From NCBI GenBank assembly GCA_964444795.1, contig CAYUIQ010000032.1, positions 1 to 49,005 of the forward strand: a DNA stretch of 49,005 bases. The letters run 5' to 3'. Positions 19,009-28,385 of the stretch are shown piece after piece. Both the position numbers and the translations under genes were made by a program. The notes under the pieces are model-generated. The model was not told the origin of the DNA and did no database searches. It saw nothing but the letters and a program-made list of their open reading frames with translations. The stretch is from JABMRP01 sp964444795 (GTDB lineage Bacteria; Planctomycetota; Planctomycetia; Pirellulales; Thermoguttaceae). How positions within the stretch are numbered: the first letter of the stretch is position 1; the number at the start of each line of letters is the position of its first letter.

Positions 19009-22000
19009 CTACGGTTTCTCGCCCAAGACGTCGAACAGTGGGAGGTGGCGGTAAGAGACTTCCAGCATGAGTAGGTTCATGCTGGTGACGTAGAGGCGGC
19101 CGCCTTCGGCTCCCCAGCGGTCGGGGACCGAGCCCTTGGGATGCCAACTGCCGGACCAGGGGCCGGTCTCGATCTGGCTTTTCACCAGCAGCGGTCGCAA
19201 CCGGTCGTGCCAAGAGTTCCAGTGATCGCCCTGCATGTGGAACATGACCTGCGTGGCGTAGTACCAGTAGTAGGCGTCGCGGAGCGTCTCGCGGCGGGGG
19301 TTGGCGCCGAGTTGGGGCGGATTGGCGAGGAGGTAGTCGGCCCCCTTAATCATCGCCGGATGGTCGGGTTTCCAACCCAGGTACATCCGCATCAGCAGTC
19401 CTTCGGCCGTCATCGCCCGATTGGGCACGCGGCCGTGGCGGCGCTGCCATTGCTCGGTATCCTCGGCCTCGGGGTTGTAGCGGTATTGCGAGGGATCGTT
19501 TTCCGCTTGGGCATAATCGAGCCACTGACGCACGCCGTCGAGGGTCTCCTGGGGAACCTCCAGCCCGGCCATCTGGGCGCTCTTCAGGGCCATCAACTGC
19601 CAGCCGGTGACCGAGGTGTCGGACTGCGCCCGGGGCGTGTAACGCCAGCCGCCCTGCTTGGGATTCTGCGAATCGACGATATACTGGATCGCCTTCTGGG
19701 CCGGCTTGCGCAACTCGGGATCCCAGGTCATGCCGTAGGCTTCGCACAGCGCGATGGTGGCGATCCCGTGGCTGTAGAAGCGCGTGCCCGCGTTGCCGCC
19801 GGCGCGGGAGAACAGATCGCCGTTGTCCGCCTGATGAGTCACCAGCCAGTCGATCCCGTGGCGCACCTGATCGCGATACTTTTCTTCGATGTGCGTGTAG
19901 TTGTTGCCCAAGTAGGACAGCAGCACGAGCCCCGTGGCGGCCGTGTCGCAAGGCGTGTCACCCAAGGCCGCGTCGCCCGTTCCCCCAGCGCCGTCGGGCA
20001 GTTCGGTGAAGCTCCAATGTCCGTCGGGAAACTGGCAATCGGCCAGGAAGGCCAGGCCCCGCTCCACGGCTTCGCTCTCCTCTCGCGTGCCGCCGAACTT
20101 CCGCGCCTCTTGGCCCCGGATGCCCGGGTCGCGGCGGCTAAACGCGGCGGCCGGGTTTTCCAAGGCGGTCCCGTCGGCGAACACTTCTCCGCCGCTTCGT
20201 GGCAGGAGGAATCGGGCGACGGCCGTGTGAACGACTTCGCTCTCGCGGCGAGCCCGGCGGGTCGGTAGCCCGAGTTGCGGCAAGGCGACCACGTCCAACC
20301 CTCCTTTGTTCAGCGCCGCCGAAATCCGGACCGGCAAATTTCCGCCGCCCGTGGTGGCCGTATCCAGGGTCGGGCCGAAATCGGGAGTCGACTCACCGTG
20401 GCCGGCCGCCGTCTCGACCGGTTCCAGCGACTGGGCCTGCTCGCCGCCGTCGTCGACCCCGGCGGCGGGTCCCGCGACCCGATGGGCCGCGGCGGCCGGT
20501 TCATGGATGGCCGTCGGTTCGGGGCGTACATTCCGCGGATCGCCAAGCGGACTGCCCTCCAGACGAAGCGTGCCCGGGCTCACGTCGGCGGCGGTCGCGG
20601 ATTGACCCGCGGCCGTCCGCGGCGCCGTGCCCATCGAACGCGCGAACTCGCCCGCATCGACGTGTGCCAGCAAGTCGGAATCGGCCGACTTCGGCAGCAA
20701 CGATTCGCCACCGGGTGCGCCGGTTTCCGACGGCCCGAGATCGGCGTCAACGGCTGCGATGGGGGTGCTCGATCCGGGGCGTCTGGCCGGCGAGTCCTCG
20801 CCTCCCGCGTCGGCTCCGGTGGGCTGGGCCTGCTCGCGGCGAGCGCGGAGGAGATCGCCGATCGGCGTGGCCTCGCCGAGCGGCGATGCGGTTCGCCCGA
20901 TACCGTCCGTCCGAGCCGACGGAGACGTGCCCATGCTCTTTGCGGCGAGTTGGTCCGAGGGTGTGCCGGCCGAAGGCGGTGTCGGATCCGCGGTCGTGGT
21001 TGGGGACCCGGTCTGGTGCGGGGAGAGTTCGCCGCCGGCCGAGCCTTCCGCCGCCGCGTCGGCTTCCGGCAGAAGATCGGCCGCGGACCTTCGCCCGCGG
21101 GATGATTCCGTTGTGCCGGCAAACGGGGCCGGATCGCTACGCCCGCGGACTCGGCTTCCGCCCAGGGGGCCGGTCAAATGTGCCGAGCCGGTGGCCATGG
21201 CCAGTTGATCCTCGCCCTCGGTCGTCGCATTTCCCGTCGGCCCGCCGGTCCCGCCATGTCGAAGGGCGGAATCGCTACGGGGCAGAGCCGGGCCGCTGCC
21301 TCGCGGATTGCCGCCGCTTGAGCCGGGAGTTAGGGCCTCTTGGAGCGAACCGTCGGCGGCCGCTTCGATCTCGACGTTTGGCCGTTGGGTCGGCGAGGCG
21401 GGATCGTCTTCCGGTTCCGCGTCATTGGGTTGCGAGCGTGCTCGATCGGGCTCACTGGAGATACTCTTGGGCAATAACTGGTCGGCCGTGGGGGCCATGG
21501 CCACGATGTCGCTCCGCGCGTCCGAGCCGTCAGGCAATGCCGGCTGCGACCGCGCGATCTCTCCCGCGGCACCCGGCTCGCGAAGATCGAACGGGTTGGC
21601 CCGATCGGTCGCGGACGCGGGTAGCGTGGTCGGCGACTGGTTTTCGGCGATGCCCTGCGGTGCGACGCTGTTTTGGGCTGTCCGCTGGCGAGGTCCTGGG
21701 GTCGGTTCACCGGAATCGGGATCGCGCGGAGTCGTCATTCGCCGGGGATCGGGGGTTGTCAGCTTCACGGGCATCTGGGGCAACGGCCGGGGCATCGTCG
21801 GACTGGCCGACTCGGGCCGCGCGGCCTGGTGCTCGATGTCCTGACGGGCAGGATTCAACTCGCGGGGAGGCTGTGAGGGCGCCGCATCGAATCGCTGCAA
21901 AGGCTCCGTGCGATCCTGGAAGTGCGGGGCCGGGTCGGTTGGCCGACGATCGGTCGTCGGGGCGTCCTGAAACTCGGCCCGGGCTTGGGTCCAGTCGTGT

Positions 22001-22866
22001 TGAACCGGCCGGTCGGTCCCGTCGAGAAGACGCGCTTGGCGCGGTTGCGAGTCGTTCGGCCTGTGAGTGAAGGTTTGCGGCGTGTGCGGTCGCCAATCGT
22101 CGCTGGAACGCGGGACATGTAGTTGATGGGGCGACGTCTTCTTCGGCGACAGCCGCTCGATCTCGGATTTCACCTCGTCCGGCTGCGGTGCGTCGTGCAG
22201 ATCCTGGCGGCTGATTTGTCCCCCGGCCATCGTGTCGGCCCGGCGCGGGGCCGGTAGTTGGGCGCGCTCGATTTGCAGCGGGTCGGGCCGTTGCGACCGG
22301 GCCAAATCCTCGGTTCGCTGCGTACGATCTTCGGGCCGCGGCGGGGTCGGCTCGATGAGCCGCTTGTCCAACAACTCCGGATCGCTGGCCAGCGGCGTCT
22401 CCACGTCGACGGGCTGCTCGAAGTCCTCAAGCTTGCCTCGCTCTTCCTCGGGCGAGCGATAATATTCGGGAATGGTCACCGGATCCATCGGAATGACAAT
22501 CGAATTGCGTTGCCGCTCGGCCTCGGCCGTCATCTTCAGGTAATGCCGGTGAAGATACATGGCCATCCACATGTGGATCAGCACGCTGACCAACAAGCAG
22601 AGTTGCATCCGCCGGCGCATCGTACCGCTGGTGCGGGCGGCAATCCAGAACAGCGCGCCGGTCGACACGACCAGCGTACACAAGCGAAACCAGGCGTTGT
22701 GCAGCAGGTGCGGATCGTCGAACCGGCTGGTCGCGATAATGATCCCGGCCGCGAACCCGGCGAGGATGAGCAGCGCGCAATTGACCGGCCAGTTCCGCTC
22801 ATCGAAACCGACCGGATGCGCGTCGTGTACGCGAATACGTCGGATTGTGTTGGATGTCTCGGCCAT
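19009..22866 (-). CDS. Three-TM protein with long Pro-rich linker and C-terminal squalene-cyclase-like toroid
   Basis: The 1285-residue product has three parts. Residues 1-110 hold three hydrophobic segments (about 27-45, 60-78, 88-105). Residues 110 to about 925 are low-complexity, rich in Pro, Ser, Gly, Asp, Arg and Gln, with no predicted fold. From about 930 is an alpha/alpha toroid of the prenyltransferase/squalene-oxidase repeat type, with QFPDGHWSF, DTAATGLVLLSYLGNNY, KQGGWRYTPRAQSDTSVTGW and DAYYWYYATQVMFHMQG. The catalytic DxDD motif of class II cyclases was not seen, so a binding or structural role is likelier than cyclisation. It is the last gene after TPR, exbB and exbD. AAGGA precedes the ATG at 22866. 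Confidence 0.88.
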   Translation of the reverse strand: MAETSNTIRRIRVHDAHPVGFDERNWPVNCALLILAGFAAGIIIATSRFDDPHLLHNAWFRLCTLVVSTGALFWIAARTSGTMRRRMQLCLLVSVLIHMWMAMYLHRHYLKMTAEAERQRNSIVIPMDPVTIPEYYRSPEEERGKLEDFEQPVDVETPLASDPELLDKRLIEPTPPRPEDRTQRTEDLARSQRPDPLQIERAQLPAPRRADTMAGGQISRQDLHDAPQPDEVKSEIERLSPKKTSPHQLHVPRSSDDWRPHTPQTFTHRPNDSQPRQARLLDGTDRPVQHDWTQARAEFQDAPTTDRRPTDPAPHFQDRTEPLQRFDAAPSQPPRELNPARQDIEHQAARPESASPTMPRPLPQMPVKLTTPDPRRMTTPRDPDSGEPTPGPRQRTAQNSVAPQGIAENQSPTTLPASATDRANPFDLREPGAAGEIARSQPALPDGSDARSDIVAMAPTADQLLPKSISSEPDRARSQPNDAEPEDDPASPTQRPNVEIEAAADGSLQEALTPGSSGGNPRGSGPALPRSDSALRHGGTGGPTGNATTEGEDQLAMATGSAHLTGPLGGSRVRGRSDPAPFAGTTESSRGRRSAADLLPEADAAAEGSAGGELSPHQTGSPTTTADPTPPSAGTPSDQLAAKSMGTSPSARTDGIGRTASPLGEATPIGDLLRARREQAQPTGADAGGEDSPARRPGSSTPIAAVDADLGPSETGAPGGESLLPKSADSDLLAHVDAGEFARSMGTAPRTAAGQSATAADVSPGTLRLEGSPLGDPRNVRPEPTAIHEPAAAAHRVAGPAAGVDDGGEQAQSLEPVETAAGHGESTPDFGPTLDTATTGGGNLPVRISAALNKGGLDVVALPQLGLPTRRARRESEVVHTAVARFLLPRSGGEVFADGTALENPAAAFSRRDPGIRGQEARKFGGTREESEAVERGLAFLADCQFPDGHWSFTELPDGAGGTGDAALGDTPCDTAATGLVLLSYLGNNYTHIEEKYRDQVRHGIDWLVTHQADNGDLFSRAGGNAGTRFYSHGIATIALCEAYGMTWDPELRKPAQKAIQYIVDSQNPKQGGWRYTPRAQSDTSVTGWQLMALKSAQMAGLEVPQETLDGVRQWLDYAQAENDPSQYRYNPEAEDTEQWQRRHGRVPNRAMTAEGLLMRMYLGWKPDHPAMIKGADYLLANPPQLGANPRRETLRDAYYWYYATQVMFHMQGDHWNSWHDRLRPLLVKSQIETGPWSGSWHPKGSVPDRWGAEGGRLYVTSMNLLMLEVSYRHLPLFDVLGEKP

Positions 22867-22886
22867 ACCGGAAATCCTTACTTAAC

Positions 22887-22986
22887 NNNNNNNNNNNNNN
22901 NNNNNNNNNNNNNNNNNNNNNNNNNNNNNNNNNNNNNNNNNNNNNNNNNNNNNNNNNNNNNNNNNNNNNNNNNNNNNNNNNNNNNN
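22887..22986. other. Assembly gap (100 N)
   Basis: One hundred undetermined bases lie between exbD and the toroid gene. The length of exactly 100 suggests a placeholder, not a measured size. A 22-bp tandem repeat touches the right edge, so collapse or break at a repeat array is the probable cause; a small gene, such as a second exbD, could be hidden. Confidence 0.99.
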
Positions 22987-23063
22987 TGCTCTGGATGCCC
23001 TGCTCAACTGCTCTGGATGCCCTGCTCAACTGCTCTGGATGCCCTGCTCAACTGCTCTGGATG
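22987..23063. repeat. 22-bp tandem repeat array (at least 3.5 copies)
   Basis: Three exact copies of a 22-base unit starting TGCTCTGGATGCCCTG lie at 22987-23008, 23009-23030 and 23031-23052, with a partial copy to 23063. The array begins inside the last codons of exbD (the stop at 23048 lies in a repeat) and runs into the assembly gap. The unit is not a multiple of three, so it is not a coding repeat. Confidence 0.95.
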
Positions 23064-23461
23064 GTTGTCGCCCGGCAGTCGCGAATCTTGGCCTTGCCGC
23101 ACGCATTGATCACCGCCATGACGAACTCCCAACGGCAGCGCCGGTCGGCACGGACAATGACCGGCTGATGCCGGTTGTTGACCGACGCCTGGCGGAGAAT
23201 GGGAAACAACTCTTCCAGGGTTACCACTTTGCCGGTAACGTAGTATTTGCCTTCGGCAGTGACGTTGACGAAGATTTCTTCGGGTCGACTGGTCAAGGGC
23301 TTGGCCTCGCTGGCCTCGGGGACCTGGACGCTCATCTCCCGTTCTTCCTCGGCGAATTCGGTCGCCACGAGGAAAAAAATCAACAGCAGAAAGACGATAT
23401 CGATCAAGGGCGTCATCCCGAGATTGGACAACGCCTCGCTTTTTTCGATTTTGACCGTCAT
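23048..23461 (-). CDS. exbD: ExbD/TolR-family biopolymer transport protein
   Basis: The 137-residue protein has one N-terminal membrane helix with the essential proton-carrying Asp in MTPLIDIVFLLLIFFLVATEF (D at about residue 20), then a periplasmic domain typical of ExbD/TolR (VTAEGKYYVTGKVVTLEEL, QPVIVRADRRCRWEFVMAVINACGKAKI). With ExbB it uses the proton gradient to drive an outer-envelope process. The ATG at 23461 is preferred to the longer frame because it gives the family N-terminus. The GGAG lies within a 14-base unit present twice in tandem at 23462-23489. The last codons and the stop lie in the 22-bp repeat array, so the C-terminal end may vary between strains. Confidence 0.93.
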   Translation of the reverse strand: MTVKIEKSEALSNLGMTPLIDIVFLLLIFFLVATEFAEEEREMSVQVPEASEAKPLTSRPEEIFVNVTAEGKYYVTGKVVTLEELFPILRQASVNNRHQPVIVRADRRCRWEFVMAVINACGKAKIRDCRATTIQSS

Positions 23462-23519
23462 GGTTCCCGCTCCTGGGTTCCCGCTCCTGGGGATTGTACC
23501 AAATGGCGCTGCCGAGGGG

Positions 23520-24662
23520 CTACTCCCGCGTGGTGGCCGGCCTTCCGGAGCCCAAGTTACCGTCGGCCCCCTGGCGGCGCGGCTGACTCCTTGCGGGATC
23601 ACCCGGTCGGGCCGGATCCTGGATGACCGGCGGCGGTGTCTGGCTGCCCGGCGGTTGGGTCAATTGATCGTGGCTTACCCGGACGCGTCCCTCGAAACGT
23701 TCCAACTGGGGTAGCAATCCGTGCAGTTTCTCGTCCAACTGGCGAAACAACTTCTGGATCCGCCCCTCAAACCAGTGGGCCATCACGGCGGCCGGAATGG
23801 CCACGGCCAGACCGACAAACGTGGTCACCAGCGCCTGGTAAATCCCCTTGGCCAGTTCTTGCGATTTGTTGGCCCCGGTCGGCAACACGGCCGTGGCGAT
23901 GAAGGCCTGAATCATCCCCCAGACCGTACCCAACAGGCCCAACAGGGGGCTGATCGCGGCAGCCAGATTGATCCAGCGGACATTGGCGTAAAGGCGCGCG
24001 GCTTCGCGGTCGCTGGCCTCGGAAACGGCGTGTTCCAGTTCGGAATGGGGCCGGCCGACCTTCAGCAGCATGGCTTGCACAACCGTCGCGGCGGCCGAGG
24101 GAAACTGCTGACACAACTGGTACGCCCGGCGCGGATCGAAACCACCCCTTTGCGAGGACAGTTGCCACAGGCCCTCGTCCAGGCGGACCGGAAAGACGTT
24201 GCCGCGGCGCAAGGCGAGAAATCGCTCGGCGCCAAACATCACCACGATCAGCGAGACGGCCAAAATCGGCCAGACCAGCGGACCGCCCTTGGCCAGCAGA
24301 TCGAGCACGTTGAGCTGGGGCACGTCCACCGGCGCCGAGGCATCGTCCGGGGACGCATCCGTCTCCTCCTCGGCGGCCAGATCGGCCTTGGCCCGCGCTT
24401 CGGCTTCCGCCATGCGGCGCGCAACATCCGGCTGAACCACAGGGGCGCCGCCGGTCTCGGAGGGCGGTGGCGGAGCAGTGGTCCCGGTATCCCCGCCCAC
24501 ACCGGCTACCGGCGCCGGCGGAAGAATGGGGTCGGCCGGATCGACTTGCGCGTGGGCCGACATGGGACCCAGGAGCCCGATGCAGGCCGTCAGTGCCACC
24601 GCGACGATAAGCCGGGGGAGCACGGCGGTCGGCGAGCGGGTGGAATTTCGGGGAATGTTCAT
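23520..24662 (-). CDS. exbB: MotA/TolQ/ExbB-family proton channel protein
   Basis: The 380-residue product has a signal peptide (RLIVAVALTACIGLLGPMSAHAQ), a periplasmic Pro- and acid-rich stretch of about 80 residues, and the TolQ/ExbB core. TM1 is about residues 126-148 (VWPILAVSLIVVMFGAERFL). The paired helices follow a long cytoplasmic loop (INLAAAISPLLGLLGTVWGM, then GIYQALVTTFVGLAVAIPAA). A charged, Pro-rich tail of about 70 residues follows. It forms the proton channel with ExbD, whose start is 58 bases downstream. The extra N-terminal domain is common in ExbB proteins of this group and absent from E. coli ExbB. Confidence 0.94.
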   Translation of the reverse strand: MNIPRNSTRSPTAVLPRLIVAVALTACIGLLGPMSAHAQVDPADPILPPAPVAGVGGDTGTTAPPPPSETGGAPVVQPDVARRMAEAEARAKADLAAEEETDASPDDASAPVDVPQLNVLDLLAKGGPLVWPILAVSLIVVMFGAERFLALRRGNVFPVRLDEGLWQLSSQRGGFDPRRAYQLCQQFPSAAATVVQAMLLKVGRPHSELEHAVSEASDREAARLYANVRWINLAAAISPLLGLLGTVWGMIQAFIATAVLPTGANKSQELAKGIYQALVTTFVGLAVAIPAAVMAHWFEGRIQKLFRQLDEKLHGLLPQLERFEGRVRVSHDQLTQPPGSQTPPPVIQDPARPGDPARSQPRRQGADGNLGSGRPATTRE

Positions 24663-24735
24663 CGGCGGTCCTCTTCTCCAAACTTCGCGTTTCGCACGGC
24701 GGCGCAGGTTGGTGTTTCTGGCGGCGCGTCGAGCG

Positions 24736-27700
24736 TTACTCTCCTGGGGTCAGGTTCTTCAGCCGAGCCCGGGCGTCGGGCGCGCGATCGCTGTTGGGGT
24801 GCTTTTCGATCACCTCTTGATACTGCTTGATCGCCTGCGTCGGCTTCTTCATCACCTCGAGGCAGACCGCCGCTTCGTAGAGGGCGTTGGCCTGCCACTT
24901 CGGATATCCGTAGACGTCGACCTTGTAGAAGGCCATCACCGCGTCGGCGTGTTTACCCATGTCAAAATGGACTTCTCCGATCATGAACATCGCCCGGGCG
25001 GCTATCTCCTCGGTGGTCTTGGTATCGATGATCGCCTGCAGCGAGGTCAGCGCCTGGTCGTACTGCTTGAGTTCCTTTTGGGCGCGTCCTTGGGCGAAGA
25101 GCATCTGCGACATGAGCGGGGAATCGGGGAACTGGGCAATGCATTGCTTGATGCGCGCGAGGCTATCGGTCCAGTTGCCGGCCAGACCGGCCGCCTCGCT
25201 GGCGTGCAGCATGGCCAGCATCCGGAAGTCCTTTCCCGTCGGCGCCTTCACGCGATTGTAGGCTTGCAGAGCGTCGGCGAATTTCTCCAGCTTGAAGTAG
25301 CATTCGCCCTGCATAAAGGCACCGTCGGAGGCCAGTTTCCCGGCCGGATAGGTGGCACACTGGAAGGCGAACCAATCGGCCGCGCGCTGGAACTTCTCCG
25401 GTTGGCCCTGCCGAAAATAGCTCCACCCCAGCTTGTAGCAGGCCTTTTCGGCCAGTTCCAGATCCTTGGTCCGCTTGCGTGCCTCGCTGTAGGCTACCGC
25501 GGCGACGGGGTAGTTGCCGGCCTCGAACTCGGCCTCGGCGACCCAGTAACTGCTCTCGGCCACCAAGGGGCTCTCGGGGAACTTGACGACAAGCTGGGTG
25601 AATGTTTCGGTCGCCTCTTTCTTCTGGCCGGCCGCCTTCAACGCCCAGGCCAACTCGGCATACACTTTGTCGGCGTCGCCGTACTCGGGATGCTCGGCCA
25701 AGATGGCCCGGAACGTCGTCACCGCGTCGGCCGGTTTCTTCAAGCCCATCTGGCAAAGCCCCAACACGTGGGCGGCTTCCGATTTCTCGGTCCGCGACGG
25801 ACTGGCCGCCAGCAACGCCTGGATGTCTTCGATCGCCGGAGCGAACTGCTTCAATTCATGCCGTGCCCGGCCGCGCGCGTAGCGGGCTTGAGGAATCTTC
25901 CCGTACTGCGGATGCTTGTCGATCAACCGGGTAAACGTCGCGGCCGATTCGGCAAAGCCACGCTGCCGAAACTGGACCCAACCCAATCCGAACAGCGCGT
26001 CGGTGAGCACCGAACTGGCGGGCCAATCGGTGACGACCCGTTGATATTCCGTCGCCGCCGCGGGGTAGTCCTTGGCGTCGTGCAAACACGCGGCCAATTG
26101 GTAGTGGGCCTCGTCGAGCCGGGTGCTCCGTGGAAACTGGGCGAGCATTTTCTCGACGGACTTCCTGGCCAGCTCAAGTTTCCCGCTCCGCCGATAAGCG
26201 CTCGTGAGGACCAGCAGCGTTTCGTCGGCCTGTAGCCAGTCGGGCTTGGCGGCCAACGACGCTTCGAGCGAGACGATCGCCGGATCGTTCTGCTTCAAAG
26301 CCAGCCGGCTGTTGCCCAGCAGATAATGGGCTTGGGCCAGCAGCTCCGGTTTGTGGATTTGCGGCAGCGCGCTCTGCAACGCGTCGATGGTCCCTTGGTA
26401 GTTCTTCTCGCTGTAGAGAATCAGGCCGAGACGTACCTTCCAGAGTTCCGCGTCGGCGGCGGTGGGGTATTTCGATAACAGCAACTCGTAGAGTCGCCGG
26501 GCTTCGGCAAACTCGTTGAGCCGGTGGTTGGCTTCGGCGGCCACGCCCATGACGATCGACGCGTAGGGGTCCGCGGCATGGGCGGCCAGAAACGTGCGGG
26601 CGTGGGTGATCGCCCCGCGATAGTCTCCCGTCTTCAGCGAAGCAAACGCGGCCATGTACAGGGCCTCCGGCGCGACCGCATTTTGGGGAAACTGCTTCGC
26701 CACGTCGGCGTATACGGCAATCGCCTTGCCACGGCTGGCGTCGATTTCGTAAAGGGCGTCGGCTTTGTCCAGCAGCAGTTCGGCGTGATAGGCGCTCTGT
26801 GCGGCGTGGGGGAGCACCTTGTCGGCCATCGCCAGCGCCTCGGCCGGCTTCTTCTCGGCAAGGAGACTTTCGGCGATCCAGTGGGCCGCTTCCACGGCCG
26901 GTGTTCCACCCGCGTTGACCACACCGTCCAGCAGAGGGCGGGCTTCGGACAACTTCTTCGCCAGGAAGTAGGCCCGGCCGCCGGCCAGATTCGCGGCAAT
27001 GATCCTCGTCGATTTCGGGAATTCCGTCGCCACCGACTTGTACAGCGAGCCGGCCTCTTCGTAGCGTTTCAGTCGAGCTAGGGCGGTCGCCTGGCGCATC
27101 GTCGCCAGATCGCGATCCGCGAATCCCTCTCGAGAGGCCGCGGAGGCAAACCACTTGCCGGCCGTCTCGTACTGCTCGGCGGCGAAGAACGTTTCGCCCC
27201 GGCGCAGTGTGACGTCGGGCACCAAGGCGTGCGAGGCGAACCGCTTCAGAAAGTCGTCGTACGTGCGGCCGGCCGCTTCGTGTTGCTTGAGTTCCTCCTG
27301 GGCAACGCCCAGATTGAACAGGGCGTTGGCTGCCAGGCGATGTTCCGGGTACTCTTTGACCAGCCGGCCGTACATCTGCGCCGCGGCAGGGATGTTCTTC
27401 CGGAAGTAGCAGGCCTCGCCGCGAAAGTACAAAACCTCGGCGGTGTGCTTGCCCTGGGGATACTTCGACAGCGAAGCGTTGAACGTCTCGGCCGCCTTGT
27501 CGAACATCTCCTCCTTGCCCGCGCGGCCCAAACGGTATTGAGTGACTCCCAGATTGAAATAGGCCGATTCCAGCAGGGCGGAAGCCGGATACTTGGCGAT
27601 CACCGTTTGGTAGTTCGCCATGGCCTGATCGAGCTTGTTCTGCTGGAGGTAGCAGTATCCCAGATGGTAGTGCGCCCGATCGACGCGAGGATCGGTCTTG

Positions 27701-27888
27701 AAATCGGCCAGAAACTTCAGCCAGGCCGGCTCGGCCAATTCGTAGACGCCCCGATTATTGGCCCCCAAGGCGGCGTTGAACTGGATCGTCGCCGCCGTCT
27801 CTTGTCCCCCAGCGGGCAACGCCGAACCGAGGGCCAACAGTAACAGTACGACAAGCGGCCCACGTCGGGCGCAACAAGAGCATGGCAT
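24736..27888 (-). CDS. Large secreted TPR protein of the ExbB/ExbD operon
   Basis: The 1050-residue protein has a signal peptide (GPLVVLLLLALGSALPAGGQ) and is otherwise almost wholly TPR-like repeats of about 34-37 residues, for example HYHLGYCYLQQNKLDQAMAN, YPASALLESAYFNLGVTQYR and LARIKQCIAQFPDSPLMSQM, ending at the C-terminus with KQYQEVIEKHPNSDRAPDA. Outer-membrane-lipoprotein-like repeats of this kind occur in YbgF/CpoB of the Tol-Pal system, but this protein is several times longer. The ATG at 27888 is chosen for the signal peptide directly after it and for AGAGG eight bases upstream. It is the first gene of the operon, 73 bases before exbB. Periplasmic location is inferred. Confidence 0.88.
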   Translation of the reverse strand: MPCSCCARRGPLVVLLLLALGSALPAGGQETAATIQFNAALGANNRGVYELAEPAWLKFLADFKTDPRVDRAHYHLGYCYLQQNKLDQAMANYQTVIAKYPASALLESAYFNLGVTQYRLGRAGKEEMFDKAAETFNASLSKYPQGKHTAEVLYFRGEACYFRKNIPAAAQMYGRLVKEYPEHRLAANALFNLGVAQEELKQHEAAGRTYDDFLKRFASHALVPDVTLRRGETFFAAEQYETAGKWFASAASREGFADRDLATMRQATALARLKRYEEAGSLYKSVATEFPKSTRIIAANLAGGRAYFLAKKLSEARPLLDGVVNAGGTPAVEAAHWIAESLLAEKKPAEALAMADKVLPHAAQSAYHAELLLDKADALYEIDASRGKAIAVYADVAKQFPQNAVAPEALYMAAFASLKTGDYRGAITHARTFLAAHAADPYASIVMGVAAEANHRLNEFAEARRLYELLLSKYPTAADAELWKVRLGLILYSEKNYQGTIDALQSALPQIHKPELLAQAHYLLGNSRLALKQNDPAIVSLEASLAAKPDWLQADETLLVLTSAYRRSGKLELARKSVEKMLAQFPRSTRLDEAHYQLAACLHDAKDYPAAATEYQRVVTDWPASSVLTDALFGLGWVQFRQRGFAESAATFTRLIDKHPQYGKIPQARYARGRARHELKQFAPAIEDIQALLAASPSRTEKSEAAHVLGLCQMGLKKPADAVTTFRAILAEHPEYGDADKVYAELAWALKAAGQKKEATETFTQLVVKFPESPLVAESSYWVAEAEFEAGNYPVAAVAYSEARKRTKDLELAEKACYKLGWSYFRQGQPEKFQRAADWFAFQCATYPAGKLASDGAFMQGECYFKLEKFADALQAYNRVKAPTGKDFRMLAMLHASEAAGLAGNWTDSLARIKQCIAQFPDSPLMSQMLFAQGRAQKELKQYDQALTSLQAIIDTKTTEEIAARAMFMIGEVHFDMGKHADAVMAFYKVDVYGYPKWQANALYEAAVCLEVMKKPTQAIKQYQEVIEKHPNSDRAPDARARLKNLTPGE

Positions 27889-28385
27889 CGCAATGACCTC
27901 TTCTTCAATCGCGGGTCCCACAGCGAACTTTATGCTACTCGATCCGGCTTCTCCCCTCGCCCTGGAGTTGCCGGCCGCCAATCGTCAAAGCGGGGTGTGC
28001 CGTCCGCGGGCCTCTTGGCGGAGTGTCCAACGTTGCGCGGTGGGTTTTCCCGAGGCAGGTTTTCCCGATCGGCCGCGAGTCGCCCGTGACGCGATCCGAC
28101 CGGCCAATCGTCCAGTCCAATTATCGCACGAAGTGAAATGACTTGCCACACCCCCGGCACGATTGAAATGTAGTTCTACGGAATGAATAGTCACCCATCC
28201 GTAGAGCTATTTCGCATATGACTCACCACGCAACACCCCCCGATAGAGCGATTCCGGAGCCATCGAGCCTGTTGCGATGGTGGCCCGATGCTCCTATGAT
28301 GTTTCGCATGGCCAGCTCTGGAATCTGGCCAAGGCATTCCGGCCCCAACCGTCCCGTGCCTCCCCCCGCACCGGAGCGATGTATC
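27889..28385. other. 497-bp divergent intergenic region
   Basis: This region separates the divergent TPR/exbBD operon and the terC gene. A 12-base direct repeat (GGTTTTCCCGAG/T) occurs around 28046-28072, and a small hairpin with a 6-bp stem lies at 28260-28280. The yybP-ykoY manganese riboswitch that often precedes terC genes was looked for and not recognised. No gene is seen. Confidence 0.4.

Noticed and set aside
20199..22070. A 623-residue plus-strand open frame, rich in Arg and Pro, inside the toroid gene.
   Set aside because: It lies opposite the low-complexity linker. Its composition is explained by the complementary strand.
22987..23063. Possible CRISPR array.
   Set aside because: The 22-base units are directly joined with no spacers, and no cas gene is near.
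28100..28385. yybP-ykoY manganese riboswitch before terC.
   Set aside because: The conserved core sequences of that riboswitch could not be found by eye.
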